Made by a program: the position numbers and the translations under genes. The notes beneath the pieces were generated by a model. That model was not told where the DNA came from, did no database searches, and worked only from the letters and a program-made list of their open reading frames with translations. A DNA stretch of 64,000 bases from Streptomonospora sp. PA3 (lineage in GTDB: Bacteria > Actinomycetota > Actinomycetes > Streptosporangiales > Streptosporangiaceae): positions 597,983 to 661,982 of the forward strand of contig NZ_VTZW01000019.1 of NCBI RefSeq assembly GCF_009728995.1. Direction: 5' to 3'. Position 1 is the first letter of the stretch. Each line of letters begins with the position of its first letter. Positions 16,586 to 24,750 of the stretch are shown here, piece after piece.

Positions 16586-18108
16586 GCCGCCGCCTTCTCC
16601 CGCTCCTGCTCGGGGATGCGCTTGCGCAGCCACCGGGCCAGCACCGGGGCCAGCAGCGACAGCAGGATCAGCGCCATGAGCACGACCGACAGCGGCCGGG
16701 AGAGGTAGTAGCCGATCATGTCGCCCTGGGCCATGACCACCGACTGGCGCAGCCCTTTCTCGGCGATGGCGCCGAGGATGAGGCCGAGCACGATCGGCGC
16801 GGGGGGCACGCCCACCTTGCGCAGCACATAGCCCACGGCGCCGGCGACGAGCATCACCCACACGTCGGCCAGGCTGTTGTTGACGGCGAAGCTGCCCACC
16901 ACGCACAGCGCGACGATGACGGGAACCAGCACGCTCATCGGCACCCGGGTGGCGCGCACGAAGAAGCGCGCCCCGGCGATGGCGATGATCCCCATGAGGA
17001 TGTTGGCCAGCAGGAAGCCGAGGATGATGGCGTAGGTGATCCCGCCGGACTCGGCGAACAGCGCACCGCCGGGCTGCAGGCCGTGGATGAGCAGGCCGCC
17101 CAGGATCACGGCGGTGGCCGAGCCGCCGGGGATGCCCAGCGTCAGCAGCGGGATCATGGCACCGCCGGTCACGGCGTTGTTGGCGCACTCGGCCGCGGCC
17201 ACGCCCTTGATGGAGCCCTTGCCGAACTCCTCCTTCTCCGGTCCTTTGGCGAAGCGCTTGGCCTCGTTGTAGCCGACCCAGGAGCCGATGTCGCCGCCGG
17301 CGCCGGGCAGGATGCCGACGAACACCCCGATGCCCGAGGAGCGCAGGATGGTGGCGCCGATGCGCTTGAGCTCGGCCAGGGTGGGCAGCGCGCGTCCGCG
17401 CAGGCCCTCGGCCATGCCGGTGCGGTCGGTGCCGCGGCCCTCGGCCAGCACCAGCACCTGCGAGAGCGAGAAGAGGCCGATCAGGGCGGGCACCAGCTGG
17501 ATCCCCGACTGCAGCGCCGTGGTGCCGAAGGTGAAGCGCGGGTAGCCGGTGAGGATGTCGATGCCCACCGTGGCCAGCAGCAGGCCCAGCGCGCCGGCGA
17601 CGAACCCCTTGAGCAAAGAACCGGCCGAGAGGCTGCCGATGATGAGGAGCCCGAAGATCGCGATGAGGAAGTATTCGGGCGCCGAGAAGGCCAGCGACAC
17701 CTGCGCCAGCGGCGGGGCGAGCAGCAGCAGCGCGAAGGCGCTGACCAGGCCGCCGGCCGTGGAGGCCAGCGCCGAGACGCCAAGCGCCTTGGCTCCCTTG
17801 CCCTGGCGGGTGAGCTGGTAGCCGTCCAGGGCGGTGGCCGCGCCCGCGGGCGTGCCGGGGGTGTTGATCAGGATGGCCGAGATCGACCCGCCGTAGGTGG
17901 CGGCGGCGTAGATGGCGGTCAGCATCGCGATGCCGGCCACGGGGTCCATGCCGAAGGTGACGGGGACGAGCAGCGCGATGCCCATGGTGCCGCTGAGGCC
18001 GGGCAGGGCGCCGATGAGGATGCCGCCGACCACGCCGGCGACGATGGCGAGCAGCACCTGGGGCGTGAGCAGGTTGCCCAGCGCCTCGGCGAGGAGTGTC
18101 GTGTCCAT
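16582..18108 (-). CDS. tctA: Tripartite tricarboxylate transporter, large permease TctA
   Basis: 508 residues with about 11-12 membrane segments. Family motifs: [19 protein letters not shown] near 30, [20 protein letters not shown] near 85, [20 protein letters not shown] near 265 and [20 protein letters not shown] near 310. TctA forms the sodium- or proton-coupled transport channel of a TTT system, taking carboxylates delivered by TctC. The partner genes tctB and tctC lie directly upstream, and the larA-like gene overlaps its stop. ATG start at 18108. Confidence 0.95.
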   Translation of the reverse strand: MDTTLLAEALGNLLTPQVLLAIVAGVVGGILIGALPGLSGTMGIALLVPVTFGMDPVAGIAMLTAIYAAATYGGSISAILINTPGTPAGAATALDGYQLTRQGKGAKALGVSALASTAGGLVSAFALLLLAPPLAQVSLAFSAPEYFLIAIFGLLIIGSLSAGSLLKGFVAGALGLLLATVGIDILTGYPRFTFGTTALQSGIQLVPALIGLFSLSQVLVLAEGRGTDRTGMAEGLRGRALPTLAELKRIGATILRSSGIGVFVGILPGAGGDIGSWVGYNEAKRFAKGPEKEEFGKGSIKGVAAAECANNAVTGGAMIPLLTLGIPGGSATAVILGGLLIHGLQPGGALFAESGGITYAIILGFLLANILMGIIAIAGARFFVRATRVPMSVLVPVIVALCVVGSFAVNNSLADVWVMLVAGAVGYVLRKVGVPPAPIVLGLILGAIAEKGLRQSVVMAQGDMIGYYLSRPLSVVLMALILLSLLAPVLARWLRKRIPEQEREKAAA

Positions 18109-18122
18109 GTCGAATCGCCCCC

Positions 18123-18698
18123 CTACTCGAACAGCAGACCGGTCGGGAGCGGGACGCTGAGCTGGTAGACGAACAGCAGCTGGATGAACGCCACCACGCC
18201 GGCCACCACGCCGGCGAGGATGCGCCAGTCGCGCACGCCGCCGAACCACAGGTGCCCCAGCAGGTACAGCACGGTCGCGGGCAGGAAGCCGACGATCTCC
18301 AGCAGGGCGACGTAGCCGACGACGACGGCCAGGGTCAGCGCCGGGCGCCGCAGGACGGCGCGGCTCCACTCGCCGTGCTCGCCATCCGCCGGCGGCGCCT
18401 CGGTGCCGGGGGCCTCGTCCTGCGCGGGGGACTCGCCGCCGCCCGCGGGCACCGGCTCCGGCCGCTTCCCGGGCGGCGCCGCCGGCGAGCGGAGCGCGCG
18501 CACCGTGATGGCCGCGGCCAGGACCAGCAGCAGGACGAGCACGCCGCGCGGCCAGGCGGCGGCCTGGGCCGACAGCCCCAGGGTGTAGGCCAAGAAGCCG
18601 AGCGACACGGCGATCAGCGAAAGGCCGAGAATCAGGTCGGGTGTGGGCGTGCGCCGTGGGCGCGCCGCCGTCGGTGACGGTGATGGTGATTGCGGCAT
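18123..18698 (-). CDS. tctB: Tripartite tricarboxylate transporter, small permease TctB
   Basis: 191 residues with four predicted membrane segments (about 22-42, 50-66, 118-150 as two, 155-175) split by a 50-residue hydrophilic Pro/Ala/Glu-rich insert between segments 2 and 3. It carries the family pattern LILGLSLIAVSLGFLAYT at the N-terminus and the late FLPATVLYLLGHLWFGGVRD. The small subunit assists TctA. Start ATG at 18698; 14 bases separate its stop from tctA. Confidence 0.9.
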   Translation of the reverse strand: MPQSPSPSPTAARPRRTPTPDLILGLSLIAVSLGFLAYTLGLSAQAAAWPRGVLVLLLVLAAAITVRALRSPAAPPGKRPEPVPAGGGESPAQDEAPGTEAPPADGEHGEWSRAVLRRPALTLAVVVGYVALLEIVGFLPATVLYLLGHLWFGGVRDWRILAGVVAGVVAFIQLLFVYQLSVPLPTGLLFE

Positions 18699-18878
18699 GG
18701 TGGGTCTGCTCCTCACACCGGCCCCGTGGCTGCGGGCCGGGATGCAGCGGTTGTGCGGCGGTTCGGGCCGGCGCTGCACGCCGCCGGCCGGTGCGCGCCG
18801 AGGCGGCGCGGTGGCGGGCGCGGCGCGCCGGGCGCCGCTGGAGTGGGCGTGCGGCCGCGGCGTGTGCGCGGCGCGGCC

Positions 18879-19937
18879 CTACTGGCGGGCCTGTTCGCCC
18901 CAGACGTACTTCTCGCCGATGCGGCGGATGTTCTTGTCGTCCTTGCGGATCATCCGCAGGTAGTCCTCGGGAGCGCGGTAGTCGACCTCCAGGCCCTGCT
19001 TGCCGAGCTGCTCGATGTGCTCGGGGTTGTTGATGGCCGTGCGGCAGGCGGCGCTGAGCCGCTCGACCACCCCGGGGTCCAGCCCGGCCGGCCCGGCGAT
19101 GCCGCGAGAGGACCAGGACTCCACGCCGCCGAACCCGGCCTCGGCCAGCGTCGGCACGTCCGGCAGGTACTTGGAGCGCTCCTGGCTGTCCTTCATCACG
19201 GCCACGACCTTCAGCTCGCCGGCCTCGTGGTGGGAGGTCAGCTCGCCGACGTTGGCGAAGACGACGTCGGCGTTGCGGCCCAGCAGGTCGGAGATGCCGT
19301 CGGAGGACCCCTCGTTGTGCAGGACGTCGAACTTCGTCTTGTACCTGTCGGCCAGCCGCAGCGAGGCGTAGTGGTCGTCGCTGCCCACGCCGGTGGAGGT
19401 GACGATCAGGGGGTGCTTCTTGGCATAGGCCATGAGCCCGCCGATGTCGTCGAAGCGCTTGTCGTCGGGGTGGATCGCGACCGCGCCGTAGTCGGTCACC
19501 TGGTTGGCGATGAAGGTGAAGGAGTCGGGGCCCACGCCCTCCCGGCCCAGGCGCGGGTCGAGGTAGCCGGTCATGAAGTTGGGCGAGTTGACGAAGCCGA
19601 GGGTGTAGCCGTCCGGGTCGGCCTGCACGATCTCGTTCCAGCCGGCCCATCCCCCGCCGCCGGGGCGGTTGACGATCTGGAGCTGACCGCCGAGCTCCTT
19701 CTCCAGGAACGGCTGCAGGATGCGGGCGCCCACGTCCGTGCCGCCGCCGGCCGCGTAGGCGATGATCATCTGGATCGGGCGCTGCGGATACCTGCCTTCG
19801 GCGCCGCTCGCGGCTCCGCAGCCGGTCAGCAGGCCGCCGGCGGCGGCTCCGGCGAGGCCGAGCCCGCCCATGCGCAGGAAGCGCCTGCGGTCGAAGCTAC
19901 GGGGTTGCGGTGGTGATGGTGTTCGTTTTTCGGGCAC
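18879..19937 (-). CDS. tctC: TctC-type (Bug family) solute-binding lipoprotein
   Basis: 352 residues. The N-terminus has a twin-arginine motif (RRRFLRMGG, residues 17-25), a hydrophobic stretch and a lipobox LLTGC with the lipidated Cys at 40, so it is exported by Tat and anchored outside. The mature protein has the Bug-fold hallmarks RPIQMIIAYAAGGGTDVGAR near 62 and PDGYTLGFVNSPNF near 115. TTT binding proteins capture di- and tricarboxylates and other carboxylic acids. I chose GTG at 19937 over an upstream ATG because AAGGAGG (19955-19949) sits eight bases before it. An operator-like palindrome lies immediately upstream of that site. It leads the operon. Confidence 0.93.
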   Translation of the reverse strand: MPEKRTPSPPQPRSFDRRRFLRMGGLGLAGAAAGGLLTGCGAASGAEGRYPQRPIQMIIAYAAGGGTDVGARILQPFLEKELGGQLQIVNRPGGGGWAGWNEIVQADPDGYTLGFVNSPNFMTGYLDPRLGREGVGPDSFTFIANQVTDYGAVAIHPDDKRFDDIGGLMAYAKKHPLIVTSTGVGSDDHYASLRLADRYKTKFDVLHNEGSSDGISDLLGRNADVVFANVGELTSHHEAGELKVVAVMKDSQERSKYLPDVPTLAEAGFGGVESWSSRGIAGPAGLDPGVVERLSAACRTAINNPEHIEQLGKQGLEVDYRAPEDYLRMIRKDDKNIRRIGEKYVWGEQARQ

Positions 19938-19955
19938 GCCAAATCTCGCCTCCTT

Positions 19956-19970
19956 GGTATATGGCATACC
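19956..19970. promoter_or_regulatory. Operator candidate for the GntR regulator at tctC
   Basis: GGTAT-N5-ATACC inverted repeat touching the tctC ribosome binding site. Its right part, ATATGGCATACC (19959-19970), recurs with one mismatch at 20785-20796 between gntR and the enolase-superfamily gene. FCD-type GntR regulators commonly bind TGGTATACCA-like palindromes. Binding just 5' of the translation start would block transcription of the operon. Confidence 0.6.
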
Positions 19971-20045
19971 TCTGCCGAGGTGCCGTGCTGAAAGGCGGCG
20001 CGTGCAGCGGGGGGTGGGGCCGGGGCAGGGCTCCGGTCGCGGGGC

Positions 20046-20744
20046 TCAGGCCCCGCTCGACTCCTGCTGCTGCGCGAGGAACTTGATCATGGTGGCCTCA
20101 CCGGCTTCGAGGTGGCCGATGAGCGCGGCGCGGGCCGCGGCCAAATCCTTTCTTCCGATTGCCTCGCAGACGTCCTTGTGCTCGCTGACGACCTCGTTCA
20201 TCCGGCCTGCGTAGCCGGGGGCGAGGTAGTGGCGGATGCGGTTGATCTGCTTCTCGTTGACGGCGTAGAAGCGCTTCACCCGCGAGTTGCCGGTCAGCGC
20301 GACGATGCGCTTGTGGAACGCGTGGTCGCGCGCGAGGTACTCCTCGTAGGGCCCGGGAGGGCCCGGCCGCTGGGCCTCCTCGAAGAAACCGGCGAGCTCG
20401 TCGACGGTCTCCTCGTCCCAAGTCTGGGCCAACCGCTCCAGGCCCGCCGGCTCCAGCAGCCGGCGCACCTCATAAAGCTCGCGGATGTCGTCGACGTCGA
20501 ACCCGGCGACGGAGTACCTCCCCCGCACGCGCACAGCGAGACCGGCGGCCTCCAGGCTCTGCATGGCGTCGCGGATGGGGGTGCGGCTGACACCGAGGAC
20601 CTCGGAGAGCTGGCGGTCGACCAGCGGGGTTCCCGGCGGCAGTTCGCAGCGCACGATGGCGCCTTCGATCGCCTCGTAGGCGGTTTCGCTCATTCGCGAC
20701 GTCTTCAGCGGGCCGTGTGCACGCATGGGGGCTAGCGCGTCCAT
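20046..20744 (-). CDS. GntR-family regulator, FCD/FadR subfamily
   Basis: 232 residues. N-terminal winged helix: AYEAIEGAIVRCELPPGTPL near 25 and LSEVLGVSRTPIRDAMQSLE near 48. C-terminal all-helical FCD ligand domain from about 90: VRRLLEPAGLERLA, EYLARDHAFHKRIVALTGN and a late SEHKDVCEAIGRKD, with Asp and His positions typical of metal-assisted carboxylate sensing. Such regulators usually sense a pathway hydroxy acid or keto acid. It sits between the leftward TctABC/Lar operon and the rightward dehydratase genes, and matching operator motifs occur on both sides. Start ATG at 20744. Confidence 0.93.
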   Translation of the reverse strand: MDALAPMRAHGPLKTSRMSETAYEAIEGAIVRCELPPGTPLVDRQLSEVLGVSRTPIRDAMQSLEAAGLAVRVRGRYSVAGFDVDDIRELYEVRRLLEPAGLERLAQTWDEETVDELAGFFEEAQRPGPPGPYEEYLARDHAFHKRIVALTGNSRVKRFYAVNEKQINRIRHYLAPGYAGRMNEVVSEHKDVCEAIGRKDLAAARAALIGHLEAGEATMIKFLAQQQESSGA

Positions 20745-20784
20745 GTGACGCACGGTACATTGCGACCCGGACCACAACAAGGGG

Positions 20785-20796
20785 ATATGGAATACC
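20785..20796. promoter_or_regulatory. Second copy of the GntR operator motif
   Basis: ATATGGAATACC, eleven of twelve bases identical to 19959-19970; extended by one base it contains TGGAATACCA, a near palindrome. It lies 41 bases from the gntR start and 99 bases from the dehydratase start, so it could serve both divergent promoters. Confidence 0.55.
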
Positions 20797-20894
20797 AAAT
20801 GCCAAATCCCGCATCGGAGGGTCGCCGCTCGGCGCGCGCTCCGCGGACGGGAGCCGCCGCAAGGGCGGCGATGAGGGGGCTGGAGAGAGTGCAG

Positions 20895-22055
20895 ATGGCC
20901 GAAGAGACCCGGGCCGGGAGCGGCTCCGTCGCGACCGTCGAGGCGCTGGTGGCGCGCGTGCCGCTGGAGCGGGCGACGTCGTTCGCCACCCGCCGCGTCA
21001 CCGCGCGGGACTACGTGCTGGTGACCGTCACCGGCGACGACGGCGTCAGCGGGCACGGATTCTGCTACGCGGGCAGCACCGGCGGCGAGGTGGTGCGCAG
21101 CGCGGTGACCGACCTGCTCGCGGGCGTCGTCCTGGGGCGCGACCCGTTCCTGGTGGAGCGGATCTGGCAGGACATGTATCAGGAGGCGCTGCTGCACGGC
21201 CGCACCGGCTCGGTCATGCGGGCGATCAGCGCGCTGGACATCGCCCTGTGGGACCGCAACGCCCGCGCCGTCGGGCTGCCGCTGCACCGCATGCTGGGCG
21301 GCTACCGCGCCGAGACGGTTCCCGCCTACGCCAGCGGCGGATACTACCTGGAGGGCAAGGGCCCCGAGGAGCTCGGCGCGGAGCTGGCCGGATACGTCGA
21401 GAGCGGCTTTCGCGCGGTGAAGATGAAGACGGGCCGGCTCTCCCCCGCCGAGGAGGAGGAGCGCGTGGCGGCGGCGCGCCGCGCGGTGGGCGAGGACGTG
21501 CTGCTCATGCTCGACGCCAACAACGCCTGGTCGGATCTGCCGGGGGCGCTGCGCACCATCGAGCGGCTGGCGCCCTACGATCCGTTCTTCATCGAGGAGC
21601 CCTTCAGCCCCGACGACATCGACAACCACGCCCGCCTGGCGCGCGCCACCCCGGTGCCGGTGGCCACCGGGGAGATCGAGGCGGGCCGCTGGCGGCACAA
21701 GGAGCTGCTGGAGAAGGAGGCCGCGGCCGTCCTGCAGACCGACGCGGCCGTCTGCGGCGGGATCACCGAGTTCCGCCGGATCGCGGCCCTGGCCGCCGGC
21801 CACGGGATCCCGGTGGCCCCGCACTGGTTCCACGACCTGCACGCGCACCTGGTGGCCTCGACCCCCAACTGCACCTTCGTCGAGTTCTTCCCCGACGACG
21901 CGGTGCTCAACTTCCGCAGGCTCCTCGACACCCAGCTGAGCGTGCGCGAGGGCGAACTGGTGCTGCCCCAGACCCCTGGGCTGGGATTTCGCTTCGACCC
22001 CGCCGCGGTCGAGCGCTACACCGTCCCCGGATCGGCGGCCACCGCCGCCGCCTGA
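20895..22055 (+). CDS. Enolase-superfamily (mandelate racemase/muconate lactonizing type) acid-sugar dehydratase
   Basis: 386 residues with the complete catalytic set: Lys176-x-Lys178 in AVKMKTG, metal ligands Asp207 (LMLDANNAW), Glu234 (FIEEPF) and Glu260 (VATGEIEAG), Asp283 and His310 (VAPHWFHDLHAH). Acid-sugar dehydratases and racemases of the mandelate racemase branch use the same layout. With an SDR and a FAH-family hydrolase downstream, dehydration of an aldonate to a 2-keto-3-deoxy acid is likely. ATG at 20895 is chosen for the GGAGAG eight bases upstream; the frame is open further upstream but would cover the operator region. Confidence 0.88.
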   Translation: MAEETRAGSGSVATVEALVARVPLERATSFATRRVTARDYVLVTVTGDDGVSGHGFCYAGSTGGEVVRSAVTDLLAGVVLGRDPFLVERIWQDMYQEALLHGRTGSVMRAISALDIALWDRNARAVGLPLHRMLGGYRAETVPAYASGGYYLEGKGPEELGAELAGYVESGFRAVKMKTGRLSPAEEEERVAAARRAVGEDVLLMLDANNAWSDLPGALRTIERLAPYDPFFIEEPFSPDDIDNHARLARATPVPVATGEIEAGRWRHKELLEKEAAAVLQTDAAVCGGITEFRRIAALAAGHGIPVAPHWFHDLHAHLVASTPNCTFVEFFPDDAVLNFRRLLDTQLSVREGELVLPQTPGLGFRFDPAAVERYTVPGSAATAAA

Positions 22056-22167
22056 TGCGGACGGGAACGGCCGGGCGCGCCGCCGCGGCGCGGCACACCC
22101 GGCCGGCGGGCGGCCCGGCCGCCCTATCGACACAGGCAACCCGACCCGACAACCCAAAGGGAGCACG

Positions 22168-22965
22168 ATGGCACAGGAGAGCGCCCCGCGCCGGTCGGCG
22201 GTCGTCATGGCCGGCACCCGCGGCCTGGGGCAGGCCTGCGCGGCCGAACTGCTGCGCGGCGGTCTGCAGGTGACCGTCTGCGGCCGCGACGCGCAGCGGC
22301 TGGAGCAGGCGGTGTCCGAACTGGGCGAGGAGGCCGGGGCCGACGCGGTGACCGGCGAGCGCGCCGACGTCTCGTCCGCCGAGGACGTCGAGCGCCTGGT
22401 CTCCGGCGCCGCCGAGCGCTACGGCCGGCTGGACGCGCTGGTCGTCAACGCCGGCGGCCCGCCCCCCGGCGACTTCGCCGATGTCAGCATGGAGGACTGG
22501 GACACCGCCTACGCGCTGACGCTGCGCAGCGCGGTGACCGCCATCCGCGCGGCCGTCCCGGCCATGCGCGAGGGCGGGTTCGGCCGCATCGTGATCATCG
22601 GCTCCTCCAGCGTGCGGCGCCCCATCGGCGGGCTCGTGCTGTCCAACGTCTTCCGCCCGGCTCTGGCGGGCCTGGTGAAGTCGCTGGCCACCGACCTCGC
22701 TCCGGAGGGGATCACCGTCAACATGGTCTCGCCCGGCCGCATCGACACCGAGCGGGTGCGCACACTGGACGAGCGCAAGGCCGCCCGCCAGGGCAGCAGC
22801 GCCGAGGAGGTGCGCCGCGGCTCGGAGGCGGCGATCCCGGCGGGCCGCTACGGGCGCCCGGAGGAGCTCGCCGCCATGGTGGGCTTCCTCGCAGAGGAGC
22901 GCGCCTCCTACGTGACCGGGCAGAGCCTGCTGGTCGACGGCGGCCTCGTGCCGTCACTGCCCTGA
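22168..22965 (+). CDS. SDR-family protein with altered catalytic residues
   Basis: 265 residues with a Rossmann start AGTRGLGQACAAELL (residues 15-29), VVNAGGPPPGDF near 92, the Ser of IIGSSSV near 147, and the end VTGQSLLVDGGLVPSLP. The YxxxK motif of classical SDRs is replaced by SNVFR: Ser159 sits at the Tyr position and Arg163 at the Lys position. A recognised SDR branch has this SNxxR pattern, so it may be a genuine but mechanistically different enzyme. In context it could oxidise a 2-keto-3-deoxy acid before the FAH-like hydrolase. Start ATG at 22168 with AAGGGAGCACG upstream. Confidence 0.85.
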   Translation: MAQESAPRRSAVVMAGTRGLGQACAAELLRGGLQVTVCGRDAQRLEQAVSELGEEAGADAVTGERADVSSAEDVERLVSGAAERYGRLDALVVNAGGPPPGDFADVSMEDWDTAYALTLRSAVTAIRAAVPAMREGGFGRIVIIGSSSVRRPIGGLVLSNVFRPALAGLVKSLATDLAPEGITVNMVSPGRIDTERVRTLDERKAARQGSSAEEVRRGSEAAIPAGRYGRPEELAAMVGFLAEERASYVTGQSLLVDGGLVPSLP

Positions 22966-22995
22966 CGCGGCCCTGCGGCCCCGTCCGACCGGCGG

Positions 22996-23028
22996 CCGGC
23001 CGCGCCCCGCGGAGGCGGGCGCGGCCGG
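22996..23028. terminator. Hairpin between SDR and FAH-like genes
   Basis: Twelve-base arms (CCGGCCGCGCCC and its complement) with a nine-base loop, 31 bases after the SDR stop. It may attenuate transcription before the last gene of the group or be incidental GC structure. Confidence 0.35.
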
Positions 23029-23106
23029 GTCCGCCCCCGCCGGCAGGCGCCCGCCTCCGGCACCCCCGGTCCGCACTCAGCGGTCCGCCCGACCCAAGGG
23101 AGAAAG

Positions 23107-23958
23107 ATGTACCTGGCCACAGCACGCAGCGCCGGCGGTGAGACCGCGGTCGTCGTCGACGAGAAGCGCGGTGCCGCCCCCGCGGCCGACGTCCTTCCCG
23201 GCGCGCCCTCCACCGCGTTGGAGGTCATCGAGCGCGTCGCCGAGCCCGAGTTCGTCGCCGCGGTCCGCAAGGCGCCCGACTCGGCGTTCGCGCCGCTGGA
23301 GGGCACCGAGTTCGCCGCCCCCTACACCCGGCCGCGCAAGATCTGGGGGATCGGACTGAACTACGTGGAACACGCCTCGGACCTGACCGAGTCGGTCCCC
23401 GAGGAGCCCGCGTCGTTCATGAAGGGCGACCACACCATCATCGCGCCGGGCGAGCCGATCCCGCTGCCCAGCCAGAGCGAGCGCGTCACCGCGGAGGCCG
23501 AACTGGGCCTGGTCATCGGCCGCGAGTGCCACGGCGTCGAGGACGACGACGCGCTGGACCACGTCTGGGGCGTGTGCACGGTCCTCGACCAGACCGCCGA
23601 GGACATCCTGGCCCGCAATCCGCGCTTCCTCACCCGCAGCAAGAACTTCCCCGGGTTCTTCTCCTTCGGCCCGGCCGTCGTGCCGCTGTCGGAGGCGCTG
23701 GCGGGTGTGGGCTCCATCGGCGAGCTGACCGTGGCGACGCGGCTCAACGGCGCGGACGAGCGGGTGAACACCGTCTCGCACATGCGCTACTCCCCCGCGT
23801 TCCTGGTCGGCTTCCACAGCCGCGTGATGCCGCTGTTCCCCGGCGACATCATCTCCACGGGCACGCCCGGCGCGGTGCACATCCGGCCGGGCGACGTCGC
23901 CGGGTGCCGCATCCCCGGCGTCGGCGAACTGACCAACCCGGTCGTGCAGGGCCGCTGA
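23107..23958 (+). CDS. Fumarylacetoacetate hydrolase-family protein
   Basis: 283 residues. FAH fold: KIWGIGLNYVEHASD near 80, FMKGDHTIIAPGEPI near 105, the metal-binding EAELGLVIGREC near 130, TRSKNFPGFFSFGPAVVP near 175 and DIISTGTPGAVHIRPGDV near 245. Members hydrolyse C-C bonds of 2,4-diketo acids or act as decarboxylases or hydratases. With a dehydratase and an SDR upstream the set resembles the route in which a 2-keto-3-deoxy sugar acid is oxidised to a 2,4-diketo-3-deoxy acid and cleaved, as in non-phosphorylative rhamnose or fucose breakdown. AAGGGAGAAAG precedes the ATG at 23107. Confidence 0.9.
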   Translation: MYLATARSAGGETAVVVDEKRGAAPAADVLPGAPSTALEVIERVAEPEFVAAVRKAPDSAFAPLEGTEFAAPYTRPRKIWGIGLNYVEHASDLTESVPEEPASFMKGDHTIIAPGEPIPLPSQSERVTAEAELGLVIGRECHGVEDDDALDHVWGVCTVLDQTAEDILARNPRFLTRSKNFPGFFSFGPAVVPLSEALAGVGSIGELTVATRLNGADERVNTVSHMRYSPAFLVGFHSRVMPLFPGDIISTGTPGAVHIRPGDVAGCRIPGVGELTNPVVQGR

Positions 23959-24031
23959 CCGCCACCCGCGCAGAGCCCTCGGGGCGGCCGCGCCCGGAAG
24001 GCTCCCTCCATCCGGCGGCGAAGCCGGCCCG

Positions 24032-24061
24032 CCCCGCCTACATCGCGCGGTGTAGGCGGGG
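24032..24061. terminator. Hairpin after the FAH-like gene
   Basis: Eleven-base perfect arms (CCCCGCCTACA and TGTAGGCGGGG) with an eight-base loop, 74 bases beyond the stop. Likely terminator of the rightward catabolic genes. Confidence 0.6.
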
Positions 24062-24123
24062 TGGGGCACCGGGTCGGACGCCCCGGCCCGCGACGCGCAC
24101 CTAGCGTCGTCCCGGAACGCAAT

Positions 24124-24163
24124 GGCCCGGCTCCGCCCGCGCGGCGACGCGGGCGGAGCCGGG
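24124..24163. repeat. Long perfect inverted repeat before a small membrane-protein gene
   Basis: Seventeen-base perfect arms (24124-24140 and 24147-24163) with a six-base loop, 24 bases before the GTG at 24188. It may be a second terminator for the upstream genes or fold in the leader of the membrane-protein mRNA. Confidence 0.45.
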
Positions 24164-24187
24164 CGGCTCGTGGAAGGGACGGCACAG

Positions 24188-24649
24188 GTGAACAGCGATC
24201 GAAGCGCGGTGCGCGGCGGACGGCGACCGGGGCTGCCCTGGTGGGGTGTGCTCGGGCTGGCCGCGCTGGGCGTTCCGCGCGCCGTCGCCCACGATCTGGA
24301 CCTGGTGGGCCCGGCTGTGAACGCGGTGCTCGTCTTCGGCCCCGTCGCGGTGTGGATCGCCGTGGCGGTGCTGGGCCGGGTGCCCCGCCCGCTGCTCGCG
24401 CTGCTCGCGGTGGGGGCGGTCTACGGCGTGCTGCTGGGGGTGGTGCACCAGGTGCTGTGGACCCAAGGGCTCGGCGGGCCGCCGCGCCTGGGCGGCAACC
24501 TCGCCGGGGCCCTCGATCCGACCGTGGAGGCGGCGCTGCTGCGCGCCGCCGCGTTCGTCAGCAGTGTCGCCACCGGTGTCCTGGTGGGCGCGGTGAGCGG
24601 CGCGATCGCCTGGGCGCTCGCCCGCCTGCTGCCGCGCCGCTCGGGTTAG
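24188..24649 (+). CDS. Small four-helix membrane protein of unknown function
   Basis: 153 residues with four hydrophobic segments: LPWWGVLGLAALGVP near 17, AVNAVLVFGPVAVWIAVAVL near 42, LLALLAVGAVYGVLLGVVH near 72 and AFVSSVATGVLVGAVSGAIA near 120. I recognise no enzyme motif. The GTG at 24188 is preferred to an upstream ATG because GAAGGGA lies eight bases before it and the upstream ATG would lie inside the hairpin. The protein at 27864-28268 has the same size and topology and may be a distant paralogue. Confidence 0.7.
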   Translation: MNSDRSAVRGGRRPGLPWWGVLGLAALGVPRAVAHDLDLVGPAVNAVLVFGPVAVWIAVAVLGRVPRPLLALLAVGAVYGVLLGVVHQVLWTQGLGGPPRLGGNLAGALDPTVEAALLRAAAFVSSVATGVLVGAVSGAIAWALARLLPRRSG

Positions 24650-24750
24650 GCCCTGTTCAAGAACGGCGGGGCGCCGCGTTCCAGGAGCCGCCGGTTACCA
24701 CCCGGGGCGGCCGACTTCTTGGACGGGACGGAGGGCACGGCGGCGGCCGA

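Noticed and set aside
16582-19650. A single 1022-codon leftward frame covering tctA and beyond
   Set aside because: Only the part from 18108 downward matches TctA. The upstream part is a shadow of tctB and tctC, which are clearly encoded in other frames.
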